Shown in pieces: positions 1-7,390 of a stretch of 16,298 nucleotides of DNA (within the stretch, counting starts at the first letter, position 1; every line of letters begins with the position of its first letter). The position numbers were made by a program, and so were the translations under genes. Source of the stretch: JAWUXM01 sp034111325 (lineage in GTDB: Bacteria; Pseudomonadota; Alphaproteobacteria; Rickettsiales; JABIRX01); the NCBI GenBank assembly GCA_034111325.1, contig JAWUXM010000022.1, positions 1 through 16,298 of the forward strand, read 5' to 3'. A model generated the notes under the pieces. It did not search any database and had not been told where the DNA came from. It saw only the letters and a program-made list of their open reading frames with translations.

Positions 1-86
1 CAGGGTAACTTGCTAGGTTTTTTTATTGTTGAGATATCGAAGAGGTGTTTGTCACATCTCCCTTCTTAATTTTATTAGATGATGTT

Positions 87-163
<77 letters not shown>

Positions 164-173
164 ATGGAGGGAC

Positions 174-201
174 TTTCTACAGTAGTTTAAAAAAGATGCA
201 A
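174..201 (-). promoter_or_regulatory. possible sigma-70 promoter of tRNA-Arg
   Basis: On the minus strand a TTGCAT -35 box (196-201) and a TAGAAA -10 box (174-179) are separated by 16 bases. They end about ten bases before the tRNA 5' end, which fits a very short leader removed by RNase P. The -10 matches consensus at only four of six positions, so this is tentative. Confidence 0.35.
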
Positions 202-316
202 GGTAGATCTGTGAAAGATATCATTCCTGCGCTTGATCCGGGATCTGCTTAATCTCCCCATACGGAAAGTTTTATTTTTAACAATCATAGTTGTAACTAT
301 CTGGAGGCTATGCAGA

Positions 317-335
317 CCCTGAAACAAGTTTAGGG
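317..335. repeat. extragenic palindrome, CCTGAAAC type
   Basis: CCCTGAAAC and GTTTAGGG pair with one bulged G and a two-base loop, followed by TGACGA. The design matches the widespread 'CCTGAAACAAGTTCAGGATGACGA' kind of dispersed palindrome. A relative with stem ATCxTGAA/TTCAGGAT lies just after mutS at 15973-15993. Family membership is from memory, not from a search. Confidence 0.5.
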
Positions 336-424
336 TGACGACCTTTGCTTGGTATAACCCCAAACGTGATATCTATAATCCATAGGCAAAGGGAATGCTT
401 ATGCCTCTAGCTCCTCTCCTTGCT

Positions 425-473
425 ACGTCATCGCCTGAATCGCTTGCGATTCTAGGGCGACCCAGAAGCAAAA
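425..473. repeat. dispersed repeat, copy 1 (GAATCGC/GCGATTC stem)
   Basis: The core CCTGAATCGCTTGCGATTC, extended to TAGGGC, is identical to the core of a second copy at 4037-4086, between ftsL and ftsI. The perfect 7-bp stem GAATCGC/GCGATTC with a TT loop lies at 437-452. Both copies share ACGTCA on the left and a diverged purine-rich tail (AGAAGCAAAAGG versus AGGAGTAAAGG) on the right. Two homologous non-coding copies in 16 kb point to a dispersed repeat family. Confidence 0.8.
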
Positions 474-499
474 GGCAATGTGCTTGCTTGTGTTTATGG

Positions 500-519
500 A
501 TTCCTGCCTTCGCAGGAAT
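500..519. repeat. perfect hairpin downstream of thrC
   Basis: ATTCCTGC and GCAGGAAT form a perfect 8-bp stem with loop CTTC, 22 bases past the thrC stop. It could protect or end the thrC mRNA, but no T-run follows on either strand, so it is not a classic Rho-independent terminator. The flanking reading IPAFAGMT is the hallmark of a dispersed palindrome found in many proteobacteria. Confidence 0.7.
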
Positions 520-540
520 GACGGTCAATAGTACAGGAAA

Positions 541-1956
541 TTACTTCCCAGATGCTTTAATATTTTGTTTAATAAATTCTTCGACCGCATTTTTATCATT
601 TGGTAGAATGCTAAAGATTTCTTTTTTGCTTTCAAGATCTTTAAGATGTTCAGGAAGGGCGACAGCCTCTAACCCTGCTTTTTGCATAGCCTGTGGGAAT
701 TTCGCAGGGTGAGCCGTAGCAAGAGTTATAATCGGTGTATCAATTTCTTCTTCATAATGCATAGCAGCAGCCAAGCCAATGGCGCTATGCGGGTCGATTA
801 TCATGCCATACTCATCATCGATTTTTTTGATAAATTGGCAAACTTCATCATCACCTAAAGAGTGGCTCAGGAAAATCGCACGGAGTTTGCCTAGAATTTC
901 ATCATCAACCGAGATATTGCCAGTTTCTTTGAAGTTTGTCATGATCTCATTAATCTTGTCGCCATCATAGCCATACATGTCGAATAGGAGCCGTTCAAAG
1001 TTATTAGAGACCTGAATGTCCATACTTGGGCTCAACGTGTGCTGGAGCTTCTGTTTGGTGTATTTATTGTCCTTTAAGAAGCGATCAAGGATGTTATTTT
1101 CGTTAGTGGCGATAATAAAGCGTTTAATCGGTAAACCCATCTTTTTTGCTATATAGCCAGCGAATACATCGCCAAAATTACCAGTTGGTACAGAAAAACT
1201 CACTTCTTTTTCAGGGCTGCCTAATTGTGCGGCAGTATAGAAATAATAGACAATTTGTGCTGCGATACGCACCCAATTAATTGAGTTCACAGCGATTAGG
1301 CGAGTTTTATCATCAAGTGATTCACCCCATTCGCGGAAGATAGCTTTGACCATTTCCTGACAATCATCAAAATTACCTTCTAAAGCAATGTTATGTACAT
1401 TTGGTCTATCGATAGTCGTCATTTGTTTGCGCTGAATATCTGAGATGCGGTTATGTGGATGAAGGATGAATATATCAACATTTTTCGCATCTATGCAGCC
1501 TTCAATCGCCGCAGAGCCAGTATCACCAGAAGTTGCGCCAATGATGATGGCTTTTTCGCCATTTTGTTCCAAAACATAATGCAATAAACGACCAAGCAAT
1601 TGTAGGGCAAAATCCTTAAAAGCTAGGGTAGGGCCATGGAATAATTCTAATAAATAATGTTTATCGTTAATTTTTTTTAATGGCGCTATTTCAGGGTCAC
1701 GAAAATTACTTTCATTGTAAGTTTCGGCAATGATATTTTTGAGGATTTTACCGTCTATCGCATTGCCAACAAAGGGTTGTAGGATTTTATAAGTGAGGTC
1801 TACATAGGAAAGCGACGCCATTTCCTTAATCTCCGCATGGCTAAAAGTCGGGATGGATTCTGGCATGTATAAACCGCCATTGCAGGCAAGGCTACTAACT
1901 AATGCCGTTGAAAAGTCTATCTTTACAGTACTTTTTCGTGTGCTGATATATTGCAT
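541..1956 (-). CDS. thrC: threonine synthase
   Basis: ThrC is the PLP enzyme that converts O-phosphohomoserine to threonine in the cytoplasm, the last step of threonine synthesis. The 471-residue protein has the long-form N-terminus (MQYISTRKS, then SSLACNGGLYMPESIP), the PLP lysine in GPTLAFKDFA (K114), the phosphate-binding GATSGDTGSAA and the SVPTGNFGDVFAGY motif. Length and ending (PEHLKDLE...) fit the family, so the gene appears intact. The frame stays open upstream to 2283, but that part is a GC-rich repeat and overlaps mraZ. The ATG at 1954-1956 is where family similarity begins, so I place the start there, although no strong ribosome site is visible. The gene stands alone, divergent from mraZ, with no other threonine genes in view. 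Confidence 0.95.
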   Translation of the reverse strand: MQYISTRKSTVKIDFSTALVSSLACNGGLYMPESIPTFSHAEIKEMASLSYVDLTYKILQPFVGNAIDGKILKNIIAETYNESNFRDPEIAPLKKINDKHYLLELFHGPTLAFKDFALQLLGRLLHYVLEQNGEKAIIIGATSGDTGSAAIEGCIDAKNVDIFILHPHNRISDIQRKQMTTIDRPNVHNIALEGNFDDCQEMVKAIFREWGESLDDKTRLIAVNSINWVRIAAQIVYYFYTAAQLGSPEKEVSFSVPTGNFGDVFAGYIAKKMGLPIKRFIIATNENNILDRFLKDNKYTKQKLQHTLSPSMDIQVSNNFERLLFDMYGYDGDKINEIMTNFKETGNISVDDEILGKLRAIFLSHSLGDDEVCQFIKKIDDEYGMIIDPHSAIGLAAAMHYEEEIDTPIITLATAHPAKFPQAMQKAGLEAVALPEHLKDLESKKEIFSILPNDKNAVEEFIKQNIKASGK

Positions 1957-2018
1957 GTCTATTTCATATGGGTTTTCGAATTCGCGAGAATTTAAAGCTT
2001 TCTTCGTGAAAGTAAAGA

Positions 2019-2157
2019 GAAGAGGTGTTTGCCCGAGGCGATGGTGAGATGTAGTTTCCCGTATGGCTCGATCCAGTCCCTCTCCTCCAATGGGGCGAGG
2101 GGGCAGATCACGCGATGACGAGGTCGCGTGGACGATGACGACGAGGCGGCGCAGGTG
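2019..2157. repeat. GC-rich hairpin-bearing element between thrC and mraZ
   Basis: This stretch is far richer in G and C than its surroundings. It contains two hairpins: 2078-2101 (CCCTC and CCTC paired with GGGG and GAGGG across one mismatch, four-base loop) and 2109-2130 (CACGCGA/TCGCGTG, eight-base loop). Its left edge GAAGAGGTGTTTG (2019-2031) is repeated exactly at 39-51. It lies in the 5' region of thrC and keeps that frame open without looking like a protein domain. I read it as an inserted repetitive element. The exact borders are uncertain. Confidence 0.55.
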
Positions 2158-2186
2158 TGTTTCATATATGAAATATTCTAAACAAG

Positions 2187-2215
2187 TTGACATTACCATA
2201 AAATACAGACATAAT
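2187..2215 (+). promoter_or_regulatory. sigma-70 promoter of the mraZ operon
   Basis: A perfect TTGACA -35 box (2187-2192) and a CATAAT -10 box (2210-2215) are separated by exactly 17 bases. The predicted transcript start is near 2222, about 36 bases before the mraZ ATG and inside the MraZ operator. Confidence 0.85.
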
Positions 2216-2239
2216 CCCATTATATCCCATGTTAACCCA
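2215..2239 (-). promoter_or_regulatory. MraZ operator (three TGGGN repeats, 10-bp period)
   Basis: On the minus strand the sequence reads TGGGT-TAACA-TGGGA-TATAA-TGGGA. These are three TGGGN units each separated by five bases, the site known to be bound by MraZ upstream of bacterial dcw clusters. The units fall on 2235-2239, 2225-2229 and 2215-2219. They overlap the end of the -10 box and cover the predicted transcription start, which is ideal for repression by the first gene product of the operon. Confidence 0.88.
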
Positions 2240-2257
2240 TAAAGTGCCAAGAAGTTT

Positions 2258-2734
2258 ATGGCTTTATTTTTGTCTACATACACAAATAAAATCGATAAAA
2301 AAGGGCGGATTTCCGTTCCTGCGGGCTATCGTGCTGTGTTAAAAGGGCAGAAGTTCAGCGGCATAATAATCTATCCATCTTTTATCAATGATTGTATCGA
2401 AGCATGCGGGATCGACCGTATAGAGCGCCTTAGCGAATCTATTGATAATCTTGACCCATATTCAGAAGAAAGAGACGCATTTGCCACGGCTATTCTTGGT
2501 GGAGCGCAGCAATTAGCCTTTGATAGCGACGGTAGAGTTGTTTTGCCAGCTAGTTTATTAGAAGAAAATTCAATCAGCGAACAAGCTCTGTTTATTGGTA
2601 AAGGTGCAACTTTTGAAATTTGGAATCCTGTGAAATTCGCCAAATACGCTGATAGAGCGCGTGATATTGCAAAAAAGCAAAGGCACGTACTGCGTTTAAG
2701 CGGTTCGCGGCGCAATGATGAGGAAAAAAAATAA
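2258..2734 (+). CDS. mraZ: transcriptional regulator MraZ
   Basis: MraZ is a ring-forming DNA-binding protein of the SpoVT/AbrB fold that controls the division and cell-wall cluster. The 158-residue protein starts with the canonical MALFLSTYTNKIDKKGR and shows the two DxxxR motifs expected of the tandem domains, DKKGR at residues 13-17 and DSDGR at 89-93, each followed by (I/V)(S/V)(V/L)PA. It is slightly longer than the E. coli protein because of a basic C-terminal tail. It heads the operon, with its own binding site between promoter and start. Its stop codon overlaps the rsmH start by one base (TAATG), suggesting coupled translation. Only a weak AAGAAG lies ahead of the ATG. Confidence 0.97.
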   Translation: MALFLSTYTNKIDKKGRISVPAGYRAVLKGQKFSGIIIYPSFINDCIEACGIDRIERLSESIDNLDPYSEERDAFATAILGGAQQLAFDSDGRVVLPASLLEENSISEQALFIGKGATFEIWNPVKFAKYADRARDIAKKQRHVLRLSGSRRNDEEKK

Positions 2735-3663
2735 TGGAAAATCAAAACTTACATAAACCCGTACTTCTTAAAGAAGTATTGCAATATTTAGAACCAAAAG
2801 ATGGCGAAAGCTATGTAGATGCAACTTTTGGTGCAGGTGGCTATAGCGAGGCTATTTTAGCTTGTAGCAAAAACAAACTCTATTCATTTGATCGTGACCC
2901 TGAAGCAAGGCAATTTGCTGATAAATTATCAGAAAAATTTGGGGAAAGGTTTGAATTTGTAGAGAGTAATTTCGGTGCGATGAGTGCTGAATTAGCCCAA
3001 AGGGAGGTGGCTAGTGTTGACGGCATTGTCTTTGATTTAGGCGTGTCGTCAATGCAATTAGACAATGCAGAAAGGGGTTTTTCTTTCAGCAAAGATGCAA
3101 AGCTTGATATGCGTATGAGCAAGGCTGGGCTCAGTGCTTATGATGTAGTGAATGAAACGGAAGAGGATGAACTCGCAAATATTATTTATAAATATGGTGA
3201 TGAACGCAAATCACGGCAAATTGCTCGCAAAATTGTTAGAGAGCGTGAAAAAGAGAAAATCACCAGTACGTTAAAATTGGCGTCAATCGTTAATTCTGTG
3301 GTTGGCTACAGCAAAAAAGGCAAAATTGACGGTGCAACTAAGACATTCCAGGCGATTCGTATTCATGTAAATGACGAATTGGGCGAGTTAAAACAAGGGT
3401 TAAATCAAGCAGCAGAATTGCTTAAACCAGGCGGAAAAATGGTTGTTGTGTCGTTTCATTCTTTGGAAGATCGCATGGTAAAAGAATTTTTCCGTACGCG
3501 TTCTGGCGCGGTAAACCCAACTTCACGTTATCTGCCAGAAAGTAAAAATACGCAGGAGATTTTTACATTATTAAAAAATGGTGCCGTCAAACCAAGCGAT
3601 GAGGAAATAGAAAATAACCCACGTGCGCGTTCAGCACGCTTGAGAGTGGTGGTAAAAAAATGA
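2734..3663 (+). CDS. rsmH: 16S rRNA (cytosine(1402)-N(4))-methyltransferase RsmH
   Basis: RsmH (MraW) uses S-adenosylmethionine to methylate N4 of C1402 in the 16S rRNA decoding centre. The 309-residue protein has HKPVLLKEVL at the N-terminus, the SAM-binding YVDATFGAGGYSEA (residues 27-40), FDLGVSSMQLD, the RGFSFSKDAKLDMRM segment, SFHSLEDRMVK near the C-terminus and the closing NPRARSARLR. All are hallmarks of the family and the length is normal. It overlaps mraZ by one base and ftsL by four (ATGA), so the three genes are almost certainly one transcript with coupled translation. Confidence 0.97.
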   Translation: MENQNLHKPVLLKEVLQYLEPKDGESYVDATFGAGGYSEAILACSKNKLYSFDRDPEARQFADKLSEKFGERFEFVESNFGAMSAELAQREVASVDGIVFDLGVSSMQLDNAERGFSFSKDAKLDMRMSKAGLSAYDVVNETEEDELANIIYKYGDERKSRQIARKIVREREKEKITSTLKLASIVNSVVGYSKKGKIDGATKTFQAIRIHVNDELGELKQGLNQAAELLKPGGKMVVVSFHSLEDRMVKEFFRTRSGAVNPTSRYLPESKNTQEIFTLLKNGAVKPSDEEIENNPRARSARLRVVVKK

Positions 3664-4001
3664 GCAATAGAAAAGTATATAACATAGGTTTGCTAATCTT
3701 AGCACAGTTTGTCTTGATGGTAGCTGTGACGGTTTTTATGTTTAAAGTGAAATATGAAACTTTTGCATTAGAGCAAGATTTGGTAGTTTTGAATAAAGAA
3801 ATAACTGCTGATAAACAGGCGTTACATGTTTACAAAGCTGAATTAGCCTTGCTTTCTAGTCCTGAATCAGTAAAAAAATATGTAAATAATTATTTGCCAA
3901 ATAAGCAATTCTCCTATGTATCAAATCGACAATTAAAGGATTTTAGCAAGTTGCAAACTTATTTACAGACTAATCAATATTCGCAACTTAGAGATAGATA
4001 G
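3660..4001 (+). CDS. ftsL: cell division protein FtsL
   Basis: This 113-residue bitopic protein has a single membrane segment at about residues 7-27 (IGLLILAQFVLMVAVTVFMF), followed by a coiled-coil-like stretch (FALEQDLVVLNKEITADKQ) and a short periplasmic tail. FtsL sequences diverge rapidly, so the call rests on size, topology and position between rsmH and ftsI, where ftsL is found in proteobacteria. In the divisome FtsL joins FtsB and FtsQ and activates FtsWI. It overlaps rsmH by four bases. Confidence 0.88.
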   Translation: MSNRKVYNIGLLILAQFVLMVAVTVFMFKVKYETFALEQDLVVLNKEITADKQALHVYKAELALLSSPESVKKYVNNYLPNKQFSYVSNRQLKDFSKLQTYLQTNQYSQLRDR

Positions 4002-4151
4002 AATTATTTAAGTAATTGTCATTGCCTGATGGTTCCACGTCACTCCCTGAATCGCTTGCGATTCTAGGGCAATCTAGGAGTAAAGGGGTGAGATGATTGT
4101 TTGTGGCTGTGGATAGCCTTGTATGTAGGTAATAGTATATAAAAGGAAAAA
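4002..4151 (+). repeat. ftsL-ftsI gap with dispersed repeat, copy 2
   Basis: A 150-base gap interrupts an otherwise tight operon. Bases 4037-4086 are homologous to the repeat at 425-473, with an identical core carrying the stem GAATCGC/GCGATTC at 4049-4064. The right flank also aligns loosely with the copy-1 flank (TTTGTGGCTGTGGATAGCC against TTGTGTTTATGGATTCC). No clear promoter for ftsI was found. The purine-rich AAAAGGA at 4141-4147 serves as the ftsI ribosome site. Confidence 0.75.
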
Positions 4152-5729
4152 GTGTCTAATATTTGTTATTCTCAGAAATGGCGTTTTCGACTACTATCTA
4201 TAGTATTTTTAGTGGTTTTATGTGGTGGCGTTTCGCGGCTTTTCTACCTTTCAATATTTACTCGTTACAACCCATATGAAGCACGCAAAGCAGTAATCTC
4301 GCAGCGTCAGGATATTATTGACCGTAACGGAGTGATTCTTGCCACAAACCTTGTTACATACTCACTTTATGCACGCCCATCAATTATTACAAATCGCCAA
4401 GGGTTAGTTGATCAATTAGTAAAATTCTTTCCAGATATAGCAGAGAAGAATGTTATGGATAGGCTTGTTGCAGATGATGTGCATGGCCGGATTTTAATTC
4501 GTCGTGATATTACCCCAAAACAAAAACTAATCATTAATGGCTGGGGTTTTTTAGGTCTTTATTTTCATGAAGATAAAAAGCGTATTTACCCACATAATAG
4601 CCTACTTTCACATATTCTTGGTTATGTGGATAGTGATGAGAATGGTTTAGCTGGGGTTGAGAAATTTCACGATAAGACATTACGTAAAAGTGATGAGCCA
4701 TTACAGCTTTCCATTGATGTTCGTGTTCAAGCTGTGATGCGTGAAGCTCTACATAGCAAGATCAAACAATTTAATGCGAAAGGTGGGGCGGCAATTATTA
4801 TGGATGTGAATAATGCTGAGATTATAGCTATGGTTAGCTTGCCAGACTTCAACCCTTATGAACCTGAGATCTCTTTGGTTGATCGTAATTACAATAATAA
4901 AACCAGTTTTGGCTTATATGAAATGGGTTCAACTTTTAAAACCTTTACAATGGCTATGGCGTTGGAAAATAAGGTTATAACTCTTGATGATATGTTTGAT
5001 GTATCAAAGCCATTAAGAGTTGCTGGATATGTGGTGAATGATTACTCGAAAATTAATGAACCAATCGATGCACGTACTGTTTATGTGAAATCTTCAAATA
5101 TTGGGACGGCGCAAATTGCCCTCAAAGCTGGTGATATATTACAAAAAGAATTCTTGCAGGAGTTAGAATTTTTTAAACCACTGAGTCTTGAAATTACTGA
5201 AAAATCTCTGCCAAAAATGCCAAGACGTTGGGGTTTATCACGTTCTGTTACCGCCTCTTATGGCTATGGTGTTTCAATCACAGGAGTGCACCTTGCACAG
5301 GCAACGGCGGCTATGATTAATGGTGGTGACTTTCGCCAAGCGACTTTGGTAAAACGAGTTGATGGCGAAGTGATTACAGCGAAAAGAGTAATTAGTGAAG
5401 ATACCTCTGCAAAGATTCGCGAGATAATGCATTCAACTGTACAAAAAGGTACAGGAAGGCGAGCTAATGCTAGGGGTTATATGGTTGGTGGTAAGACAGG
5501 TTCAGCCAATAAAATCGGTAAATATGGTTATGATGAAGACCGCCTCCTTTCCTCCTTTATAGGCGCATTTCCTATGGACAATCCTAAATATTTGGTATTT
5601 GTTATGGTTGATGAGCCAATTGGTAACGAGGCTTCGCATTTTTACGCAACTGGTGGTGTTGTAGCAGCGCCTGTTGTCCGTGAGATCGTTAGAAGGGCAG
5701 CACCAATGTTAAAAATTCTACCCAAATAA
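4152..5729 (+). CDS. ftsI: peptidoglycan transpeptidase FtsI (PBP3)
   Basis: FtsI is the septal class B penicillin-binding protein that cross-links peptidoglycan with FtsW during division. The 525-residue protein has a short cytoplasmic start, one membrane segment at about residues 14-33, the pedestal motif IIDRNGVILATN, and a transpeptidase domain. That domain carries the active serine in GSTFK (S260, K263), the SSN triad (S314-N316) and KTG in GGKTGSANK (K448-G450), so all three penicillin-binding motifs are present. The start is GTG, supported by the AAAAGGA at 4141-4147; family similarity leaves no room for a much later start. murE follows after 10 bases. The gene is separated from ftsL by a repeat-bearing gap. 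Confidence 0.96.
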   Translation: MSNICYSQKWRFRLLSIVFLVVLCGGVSRLFYLSIFTRYNPYEARKAVISQRQDIIDRNGVILATNLVTYSLYARPSIITNRQGLVDQLVKFFPDIAEKNVMDRLVADDVHGRILIRRDITPKQKLIINGWGFLGLYFHEDKKRIYPHNSLLSHILGYVDSDENGLAGVEKFHDKTLRKSDEPLQLSIDVRVQAVMREALHSKIKQFNAKGGAAIIMDVNNAEIIAMVSLPDFNPYEPEISLVDRNYNNKTSFGLYEMGSTFKTFTMAMALENKVITLDDMFDVSKPLRVAGYVVNDYSKINEPIDARTVYVKSSNIGTAQIALKAGDILQKEFLQELEFFKPLSLEITEKSLPKMPRRWGLSRSVTASYGYGVSITGVHLAQATAAMINGGDFRQATLVKRVDGEVITAKRVISEDTSAKIREIMHSTVQKGTGRRANARGYMVGGKTGSANKIGKYGYDEDRLLSSFIGAFPMDNPKYLVFVMVDEPIGNEASHFYATGGVVAAPVVREIVRRAAPMLKILPK

Positions 5730-5739
5730 TAATATTAAC

Positions 5740-7182
5740 ATGAGCAAAAGATTAGCAGAGTTACTGCCAGAAAATATTAGACCTACTGGCGATTTTGCTG
5801 ATTTGTCAATTAACGGTATAACGCTTGATTCGCGACAGGTTCAAGAAGGCTATCTCTTCATCGCAATTCAAGGCTATAAACTAGACGGGGCACAATATAT
5901 CAATGAGGCGATTAAAAAGGGTGCAGTAGCGATTCTGACATATAAAGCTGTTGAAGTTGCTGATGATGTATGTTTGATAGTTTCCCCGCAGCTAGCGCAG
6001 ATTGTTGGGGAGGTTGCTAGTAATTTTTATTCTAAGCGGCAGCCAGACTTTATCGCAGCCGTAACTGGTACAAATGGCAAAAGCTCAGTCGTTAATTTTT
6101 GTAAGCAAATTTGGGATTTGTTAAATATTAAATCAGCCAGTCTTGGCACATTAGGTTTTGATAGTGCTTTAGAGCTCAAGAGTGTGGTTTCTTTAACTAC
6201 GCCAGATGTAATAAAAATACATGAAATATTAGCTAATTTAAAAGCTAATAAAATTAATTATCTTGCCTTGGAGGCTTCAAGCCATGGCTTGCAGCAAGGG
6301 CGTCTCAATGGTATTATGCCTAATGTTGTTGGCTTTACAAATTTCTCACGTGACCATTTAGATTATCATCATGATTTGGACGCTTACTTTAAAGCTAAGA
6401 GTTTGCTTTTTACTGACATTGCTAATGATAATACAATTGCGGTTTTAAATGCTGATGATGATAGATTCTCCGAGCTAGAAAATATTTGCAAAAAAAGAGA
6501 TTTGGAGATTGTTTCCTACGGCAGGAATTCCAGCGAAATCAAGCTGTTAAACATAGAAGTTAATGTTATCTCTCAAGAGTTTTCTTTTGCATATAAAGGT
6601 CAAACATATCAAGCAAAAGTCAATCTTACGGGCGAATTTCAGATTTATAATATTCTCTGTGCCATGGCGATCATTCATGCCTCGGGTATAGCAATTGAGG
6701 AGATTCTAGCTATATTGCCAAATATTAAGTCAGTTAGTGGTAGGTTGGAAAGGGTTGAGGTTGGTAATACAAAAATCTTTATCGATTTTGCGCACACACC
6801 AGCCGCTTTGCAGAATGTTTTGCAGATTCTAAAAAATCAGAAACATAAGCGTTTGATTCTAGTTTTTGGTTGTGGTGGAGAGCGTGATAAAGGCAAACGT
6901 CAAGAGATGGGTAAAATTGCTGATCAATATGCAGATATTACAATTATCACGGATGATAATCCACGTCATGAAGATGCTGCCTCTATTCGCCAAGAAATTA
7001 TGTTAGCTATGAACAATCCTAAAGAAATTGCTGGTCGCAAAAAAGCGATAGAATACGCTTTGGAGATTTTAGAGGAGGGTGATATTTTATTAATTGCTGG
7101 CAAGGGGCACGAGAAATATCAAATCATCGGTGATCAGTCTTTACCTTTTTCCGATAAGGAAGTTGTTATTACTCATTTTTAA
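5740..7182 (+). CDS. murE: UDP-N-acetylmuramoyl-L-alanyl-D-glutamate--2,6-diaminopimelate ligase
   Basis: MurE adds the third amino acid to the cytoplasmic peptidoglycan precursor using ATP. The 480-residue protein shows the N-terminal UDP-binding domain (ITLDSRQVQEGYLFIAI), the ATP-binding VTGTNGKSS (G110-S116), EASSHGLQQGR, the carbamylated-lysine region (FKAKSLLF) and a C-terminal domain with GCGGERDKGKR and DNPR (D406-R409). The DNPR motif is the signature of meso-diaminopimelate specificity, so the wall is of the usual Gram-negative kind. It lies 10 bases after ftsI without an obvious ribosome site, probably on the same transcript. murF and the rest of the cluster do not follow. Confidence 0.97.
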   Translation: MSKRLAELLPENIRPTGDFADLSINGITLDSRQVQEGYLFIAIQGYKLDGAQYINEAIKKGAVAILTYKAVEVADDVCLIVSPQLAQIVGEVASNFYSKRQPDFIAAVTGTNGKSSVVNFCKQIWDLLNIKSASLGTLGFDSALELKSVVSLTTPDVIKIHEILANLKANKINYLALEASSHGLQQGRLNGIMPNVVGFTNFSRDHLDYHHDLDAYFKAKSLLFTDIANDNTIAVLNADDDRFSELENICKKRDLEIVSYGRNSSEIKLLNIEVNVISQEFSFAYKGQTYQAKVNLTGEFQIYNILCAMAIIHASGIAIEEILAILPNIKSVSGRLERVEVGNTKIFIDFAHTPAALQNVLQILKNQKHKRLILVFGCGGERDKGKRQEMGKIADQYADITIITDDNPRHEDAASIRQEIMLAMNNPKEIAGRKKAIEYALEILEEGDILLIAGKGHEKYQIIGDQSLPFSDKEVVITHF

Positions 7183-7204
7183 ACTTTCAATTCGTTAGCT
7201 CCGC

Positions 7205-7237
7205 CACTATTGATAAACTAACAGGTTCTCAATAGTG
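7205..7237. repeat. inverted repeat between murE and the ABC fragment
   Basis: CACTATTGA (7205-7213) and TCAATAGTG (7229-7237) are a perfect 9-bp inverted repeat around a 15-base loop, 22 bases past the murE stop. It might form the 3' end of the dcw transcript. No U-run follows, so a Rho-independent terminator is not supported. Confidence 0.45.
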
Positions 7238-7379
7238 AAAAGCATTCAAAAAGATTGATTTGAGACACTCCCATGTTGCCTTCATTGATAATTTTACCAT
7301 TATCCATTAATAATAATTGCGGGTTGGTGAGTAATTTACGGGCAATTGCTAAATGCTGTTTTTCACCGCCAAAAAGAAT
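7218..7379 (-). pseudogene. remnant of an ABC-transporter ATPase, internally deleted
   Basis: A minus-strand frame ending in TAG at 7218-7220 translates to LFGGEKQHLAIARKLLTN, then PQLLLMDNGKIINEGN. The first part is the ABC signature motif and the helix after it, and LLLMD is the Walker B strand. In a working protein Walker B is followed by E, the D-loop and about 40 residues to the H-loop. Here LLLMD runs straight into NGKIINEG, which belongs to the MDNGKIxEEG strand near the end of the domain. Walker A is absent. I infer the remnant of a larger gene, shortened by recombination between two short MD-coding stretches and abutting the porin 3' end. Confidence 0.7.
7264..7281. repeat. 18-bp direct repeat, left copy
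   Basis: GACACTCCCATGTTGCCT occurs here and, identically and in the same orientation, at 8952-8969. The copies bracket the porin gene and the two gene fragments. Similarity stops abruptly on both sides. Confidence 0.85.
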
Positions 7380-7390
7380 TAATTTAAGTT

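Larger units (their letters stand above)
164..540. other. gene-free stretch rich in small palindromes
   Basis: No gene is supported between the tRNA and the thrC stop. The stretch holds an imperfect palindrome at 223-244 (ATTCCTG...GGGAT type), a 6-bp stem at 287-300 (ATAGTT/AACTAT), a near-palindrome at 317-335 (CCCTGAAAC-AA-GTTTAGGG, one bulge), a repeat at about 425-473 with the stem GAATCGC/GCGATTC, and a perfect 8-bp stem at 500-519. Several resemble extragenic palindromes common in Rickettsiales-type genomes. A 105-codon plus-strand frame that overlaps this stretch and the thrC 3' end is largely a translation of these repeats and of thrC antisense. Confidence 0.7.

Noticed and set aside
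39..65. Hairpin GAAGAGGTG...CTCCCTTC as a terminator beside the tRNA
   Set aside because: Pairing needs two bulges, and the AT tail is on the strand opposite to the tRNA transcript.
395..712. 105-codon plus-strand frame
   Set aside because: It is made of the dispersed repeats and the thrC antisense strand; the reading WIPAFAGMT is a known by-product of such a palindrome.
1957..2283. ThrC with a 109-residue N-terminal extension
   Set aside because: The extension overlaps the mraZ start and promoter, passes through a GC-rich repeat, and has no domain. Family similarity begins at the ATG of 1954-1956.
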